In this document: piece by piece, positions 17,631 to 20,542 of the stretch
Layout: each line of letters starts with the position of its first letter
Position numbering within the stretch: position 1 is the first letter of the stretch
From: JAGUXG01 sp043798435
GTDB lineage: Bacteria > UBA9089 > UBA9088 > JAGUXG01
Direction of reading: 5' to 3'
DNA length: 20,542 nt
Assembly (NCBI GenBank): GCA_043798435.1
Contig: JAZDOR010000045.1
Location: forward strand, 1 to 20,542
Program-made: the position numbers and the translations under genes
Notes under the pieces: model-generated
What the model was told of the DNA's origin: nothing
Databases searched by the model: none
What the model saw: only the letters and a program-made list of their open reading frames with translations

Positions 17631-18610
17631 TCTTTAAGTAATTTTTCTGCAATCTGGACAGCATTTGTCGCTGCTCCCTTTCTCAGGTTGTCTGCCACTA
17701 TCCATAGATTTAAGGCACGGTTGTCTGGTATGGAAAAATCCTGCCGTATCCTGCCCACAAAGACCTCATCCCTTCCTTCTGTCAGGATAGGGTATGGATA
17801 TTTGAGCTGGTCAGGGTCATCACAAACTACTACGCCTTCTGCAGACATCAGGATATCTTTCGCCTCTTTCTCTGTCAGAGGCTCATCAAATTCTACATTT
17901 ACTGATTCTGAGTGGCTAACAAAGACAGGAACCCTAACAGCAGTTATAGTGATTCCAAAATCTGAATGCAGAATCTTTTTTGCCTCTTCCATTATCTTCG
18001 CTTCTTCTTTTGTGTATCTATTCTCAAGAAATGAGTCTATGTGCGGAACGACATTGAATGCTATCTGAGAAGAAAAGACTTTGGGTTCTATTCTATTTTG
18101 AAGTTGTGCCTTCAATTCCTCAATACCTTTCTGACCTGCACCTGAAACAGACTGGTATGTTGAGGCAACTATTCTCTTTATCCCTGCTTTCTTATGGAGT
18201 GGCGAAAGGGCAACAACCATAGGTATGGCACAACAATTAGGGTTGGCAATAATCCCTTTGTGCCATTTTATATCCTCGGGGTTCACCTCAGGAACAACAA
18301 GAGGCACATCAGTATCCATCCTGAAGGCTGAGGAGTTGTCAATAACCACGGCTCCATCCTTAGCAAAGTAAGGAGCAAATTCTTTAGATACAGACGCACC
18401 TGCAGAGAATAGGGCAATATCTATCCCTTTTCCTGAATTTTGTTCAAGTTTTTGGACGGTAATCTCTGTATCTTCAAAGGTGAGTCTCTTTCCAGCAGAC
18501 CTTTCTGAGGCAAAAAGAAAAAGCTCCGTGAGAGGAAACTTTCTCTCAAGAAGCACCTCTATCATCTTCCTGCCCACAGCCCCAGTCGCTCCAACAACAC
18601 AAACTTTCAT
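17570..18610 (-). CDS. asd: Aspartate-semialdehyde dehydrogenase
   Basis: A 346-residue enzyme from ATG 18608-18610 (a TTG codon just before it is open but less likely). It reduces aspartyl phosphate to aspartate semialdehyde with NADPH in the lysine, threonine, methionine and diaminopimelate pathways. Evidence: GATGAVG (7-13), DNSSAFR (91-97), the active-site NPNC with Cys126 in IANPNCCAIPMV, the STYQSVSGAG stretch (150-159) and His233 in VSHSESV. The body is normal in length, but residues about 328-346 (YRIQNTEFRIKN and on to TPEF) have no counterpart in the family and come from the palindromic heptad block at 17523-17630. It could be cotranscribed with amrS downstream. No lysine-riboswitch-like leader was recognised. 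Confidence 0.96.
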   Translation of the reverse strand: MKVCVVGATGAVGRKMIEVLLERKFPLTELFLFASERSAGKRLTFEDTEITVQKLEQNSGKGIDIALFSAGASVSKEFAPYFAKDGAVVIDNSSAFRMDTDVPLVVPEVNPEDIKWHKGIIANPNCCAIPMVVALSPLHKKAGIKRIVASTYQSVSGAGQKGIEELKAQLQNRIEPKVFSSQIAFNVVPHIDSFLENRYTKEEAKIMEEAKKILHSDFGITITAVRVPVFVSHSESVNVEFDEPLTEKEAKDILMSAEGVVVCDDPDQLKYPYPILTEGRDEVFVGRIRQDFSIPDNRALNLWIVADNLRKGAATNAVQIAEKLLKEEYRIQNTEFRIKNILTPEF

Positions 18611-18622
18611 CAAATTAAAATG

Positions 18623-18685
18623 GGACGCAGATTTTCGCAGATTATCAGGATAAAAAATCTTTTAAATCTGCGTTTATCTGCGTCC
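18623..18685. repeat. Short palindromic repeat with GGACGCAGAT ends
   Basis: GGACGCAGATTTTCGCAGATT on the left faces AAATCTGCGTTTATCTGCGTCC on the right, an imperfect inverted repeat of about 21 bp around an AT-rich centre. It lies just upstream of asd, so its hairpin could sit in the asd leader or end the transcript of the outer-membrane gene. It is a third type of small palindrome in this window. Confidence 0.75.
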
Positions 18686-18747
18686 AAAAGGAAATTCTTA
18701 TACAATCAAGTTAAATCCACAGATTAAAAAAAGGAATTCCTATATGA

Positions 18748-20232
18748 TTAAAACAATGTGGTGAGTTTCAGTTCTGCCTGGGTTCCCTGATAGTCATTAG
18801 ATGGCGTGATGAGATCTTTCTTCTTCATCTCTCTGCCAGCCACTATAAGTTGATGTTTGGAAGAAAGATACCATGTGGACTCTAAGGAGAAAGTTCTTTC
18901 TAAAAGTGTTCGGTTCCCTGCCTCTTTGGTCTCACAGAAGTTATAGGATGGCGTAATTCTAACCTGATTCTCAGGTTCATAGGTCAGGGATACTGAATAT
19001 GAGTCTGACCTTTGTTTCGTGGTCTGGTTATAAATAGAGGAGTAGAGATACAGGGAAGTGGAGAGGTCTTTTCTTATATCACCAGACATATTCAAAGAAT
19101 AGAGAGAGCTCTTAGAATCCCCACTATTATTCACCTTATCATCCACTTTTCCCCTTTCATAGCTTAGAGATGAGTCTATTCCGCTGAAAGCCCTGGAGAT
19201 GGAAAGAGAGAGGGTTCGGTTCTCTCTATTTGTAGTTTTGGCTTTATCCCCTGTTATCTCATATTCAATTTCTGCCTCCTCAAGGAATCTCTTTGGAGAG
19301 AGAGAAAAACTTATATCAGTCTCCTTTGTCCTTGTAGTATAGCTCTTGTTTTTATCCAGATTGTTGTCATAGAAGTTACATAAAAGACCCCCTTTATATA
19401 TCCCCTTTGAATATTCTAAGGAAATCTCACCACCCTTTTTATCAGTGGAAAGAGAGGTATTCCCGGCACTATAGAAATTTGGCTCAACATAAGAATACTC
19501 CCCTGAAACCTCAAGATTCTCCTTTTGGGTCTGACCAGATATTTTGAAGGCTTTTTGGTCGCAATCTCCAGATGTCTTTGTATTAGTATCGTATCTTGAA
19601 AAACAGACCTCTGCATCCAAAGAGAGTGCTTCTTTGATAGGAATAGATAAGTTTAGCCCCATCACCTGGTTAGAGACAGGAGATGTGGTTGACGAGGAGA
19701 TGGAGTTCTTATCATCCTTTGCGTCCAGATATACACCACCCAATCTTACCTTATTTATCGTTGTGTCTATGCTGAAGCCGCCAAGGTATTGGCTGTATTG
19801 CCCATATTTTTCATCCTTTTCTTGCGACCTGCCTATAAAGAGCATCATATTCTTATTTGCTCTTTGAGTCTTTCCAATAACACCTCTCAGATCAACAGTA
19901 TCAAGGGCAAGTAAGGATGGGCTCTCAGATACATCCCCTATGGTTAAATCCAGTTTTTCTGCGGAAAGGTTGAGATTGATGTTCTCAATATCAGTCTTCT
20001 TGAGGTCATCATAAGTAAGGCTTAAGATACCACCGATAGTCTGGTTGCCAAATTTTCCAATGAGAGCCATATCCATCCCATAAGACAGGTCTTCTGGATA
20101 CTCGGAAAGTTTCTTATTGTCCATATCTGTCTTCTTCACAGAAAATCCCAGAGAACCATTCATCACCAGCCTTTTTTCTTCTCCAAAGAGAAGACTTCCC
20201 ATCATCAATGCCAAACAAATACCCTTTTTCAT
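18748..20232 (-). CDS. Probable outer-membrane beta-barrel protein
   Basis: A 494-residue protein that I cannot assign to a named family. It starts MKKGICLALMMGSLLFG, a short signal peptide with likely cleavage near residue 17. The rest is built from alternating polar/hydrophobic stretches of 8-12 residues (for example QTIGGILSLTYD and KRFLEEAEIEYEITG) separated by charged turns, no long hydrophobic helix is present, and the last residue is Phe in LKLTTLF; together these are the marks of an outer-membrane barrel recognised by the BAM machinery. By length and turn density about 20 or more strands are possible. It has its own promoter (20289-20317) and a strong AGGAGG (20240-20245) 7 nt before the ATG. 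Function unknown: porin-like channel or structural protein. Confidence 0.65.
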   Translation of the reverse strand: MKKGICLALMMGSLLFGEEKRLVMNGSLGFSVKKTDMDNKKLSEYPEDLSYGMDMALIGKFGNQTIGGILSLTYDDLKKTDIENINLNLSAEKLDLTIGDVSESPSLLALDTVDLRGVIGKTQRANKNMMLFIGRSQEKDEKYGQYSQYLGGFSIDTTINKVRLGGVYLDAKDDKNSISSSTTSPVSNQVMGLNLSIPIKEALSLDAEVCFSRYDTNTKTSGDCDQKAFKISGQTQKENLEVSGEYSYVEPNFYSAGNTSLSTDKKGGEISLEYSKGIYKGGLLCNFYDNNLDKNKSYTTRTKETDISFSLSPKRFLEEAEIEYEITGDKAKTTNRENRTLSLSISRAFSGIDSSLSYERGKVDDKVNNSGDSKSSLYSLNMSGDIRKDLSTSLYLYSSIYNQTTKQRSDSYSVSLTYEPENQVRITPSYNFCETKEAGNRTLLERTFSLESTWYLSSKHQLIVAGREMKKKDLITPSNDYQGTQAELKLTTLF

Positions 20233-20288
20233 TTTTTTACCTCCTTAGACAAGTCACCCTCTTTATGAGCGACTGTCACTTTTGAGAA

Positions 20289-20317
20289 ACTATACTATCA
20301 AAAGCTATCTTCGTCAA
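20289..20317 (-). promoter_or_regulatory. Sigma-70 type promoter of the outer-membrane gene
   Basis: On the minus strand TTGACG (20312-20317) and TATAGT (20289-20294) are separated by exactly 17 bp, and the ATG follows about 57 bp after the -10, leaving room for a leader with the AGGAGG site. It is the best promoter match in the window. Confidence 0.7.
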
Positions 20318-20542
20318 GAAAAAATTTCGTAATTATAAACTACGAAATACGCGAAAATACGCGAAAAATGAATAATATTGTGTTCAAATAATAAAAACTA
20401 TCAAATTCCCATATTTCGCACCCTACAATAGGGATTAGCTAAACTTTTTGAACTTTTGAAAAAATACTTAAGGTTTATACATAATATGCCGATATATAAT
20501 ATGTATGCAACCTATTTCTGAAGATAAGATCAAATACTTCGC
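20318..20542. other. Intergenic region at the right edge with a hairpin and TACGCGAAAA repeats
   Basis: TTTCGTA (20325-20331) and TACGAAA (20341-20347) form a 7-bp stem with a 9-nt loop, immediately followed by two TACGCGAAAA units (20348-20367). This is again a simple repeat next to a palindrome. No coding frame was recognised to the window edge; an AT-rich stretch near 20470-20510 could hold a promoter for a gene beyond it, but I cannot support one. Confidence 0.45.

Noticed and set aside
18614..18747. Lysine riboswitch upstream of asd
   Set aside because: The leader holds only the GGACGCAGAT palindrome; no recognisable riboswitch core.

Overview
The window looks like a chromosomal piece of an uncultivated, fairly AT-rich, Gram-negative bacterium. 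It carries a signal-peptide protein ending in Phe (outer-membrane barrel type), a Tat-type signal and GDP-fucose genes, and it is crowded with small palindromes and period-7 tandem repeats, some of them inside reading frames. I cannot name the phylum from sequence alone; a candidate-phylum bacterium is a guess. No rRNA, tRNA, CRISPR array or transposase gene was seen.

Layout. (1) 227-8614, minus strand: a surface-glycan operon read gmd, fcl, a fused methyltransferase-glycosyltransferase, a methyltransferase, a GT2 polyprenyl-phosphate glycosyltransferase, a second methyltransferase and a YfhO-like membrane glycosyltransferase. Genes after fcl overlap by 4-10 bp or lie within 28 bp. Gmd and Fcl would make GDP-L-fucose; the GT2/YfhO pair resembles lipid-linked sugar transfer. 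(2) 8993-11284, minus: a DUF2723 (TMEM260-like) membrane protein with C-terminal TPRs, with four repeat-derived peptides inside its frame. (3) 11541-16113, plus: a two-gene operon of a 63-residue FlbD-like protein and a 1430-residue protein that I read as N-domain, EAL domain, NACHT NTPase, pentapeptide repeats and five near-identical WD40 repeats. This is the most unusual object here. (4) 16326-18610, minus: Tat-signal AmrS-type radical SAM protein and aspartate-semialdehyde dehydrogenase. (5) 18748-20232, minus: probable outer-membrane beta-barrel protein with a good promoter.

Two themes stand out. First, an NLR-like protein that joins an EAL (cyclic-di-GMP phosphodiesterase-fold) domain to a NACHT motor and to WD40 repeats whose differences concentrate in a few columns, recalling fungal HET-E/HET-D recognition repeats. 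Second, three 148-bp palindromic MITE-like elements with GTAACCGTTCAG-type ends. One sits at the gmd-fcl junction with a perfect 8-bp target duplication; that duplication copied the ribosome-binding site of fcl, and the element now encodes the last ten residues of Gmd. A fourth palindrome has related ends but a different core.
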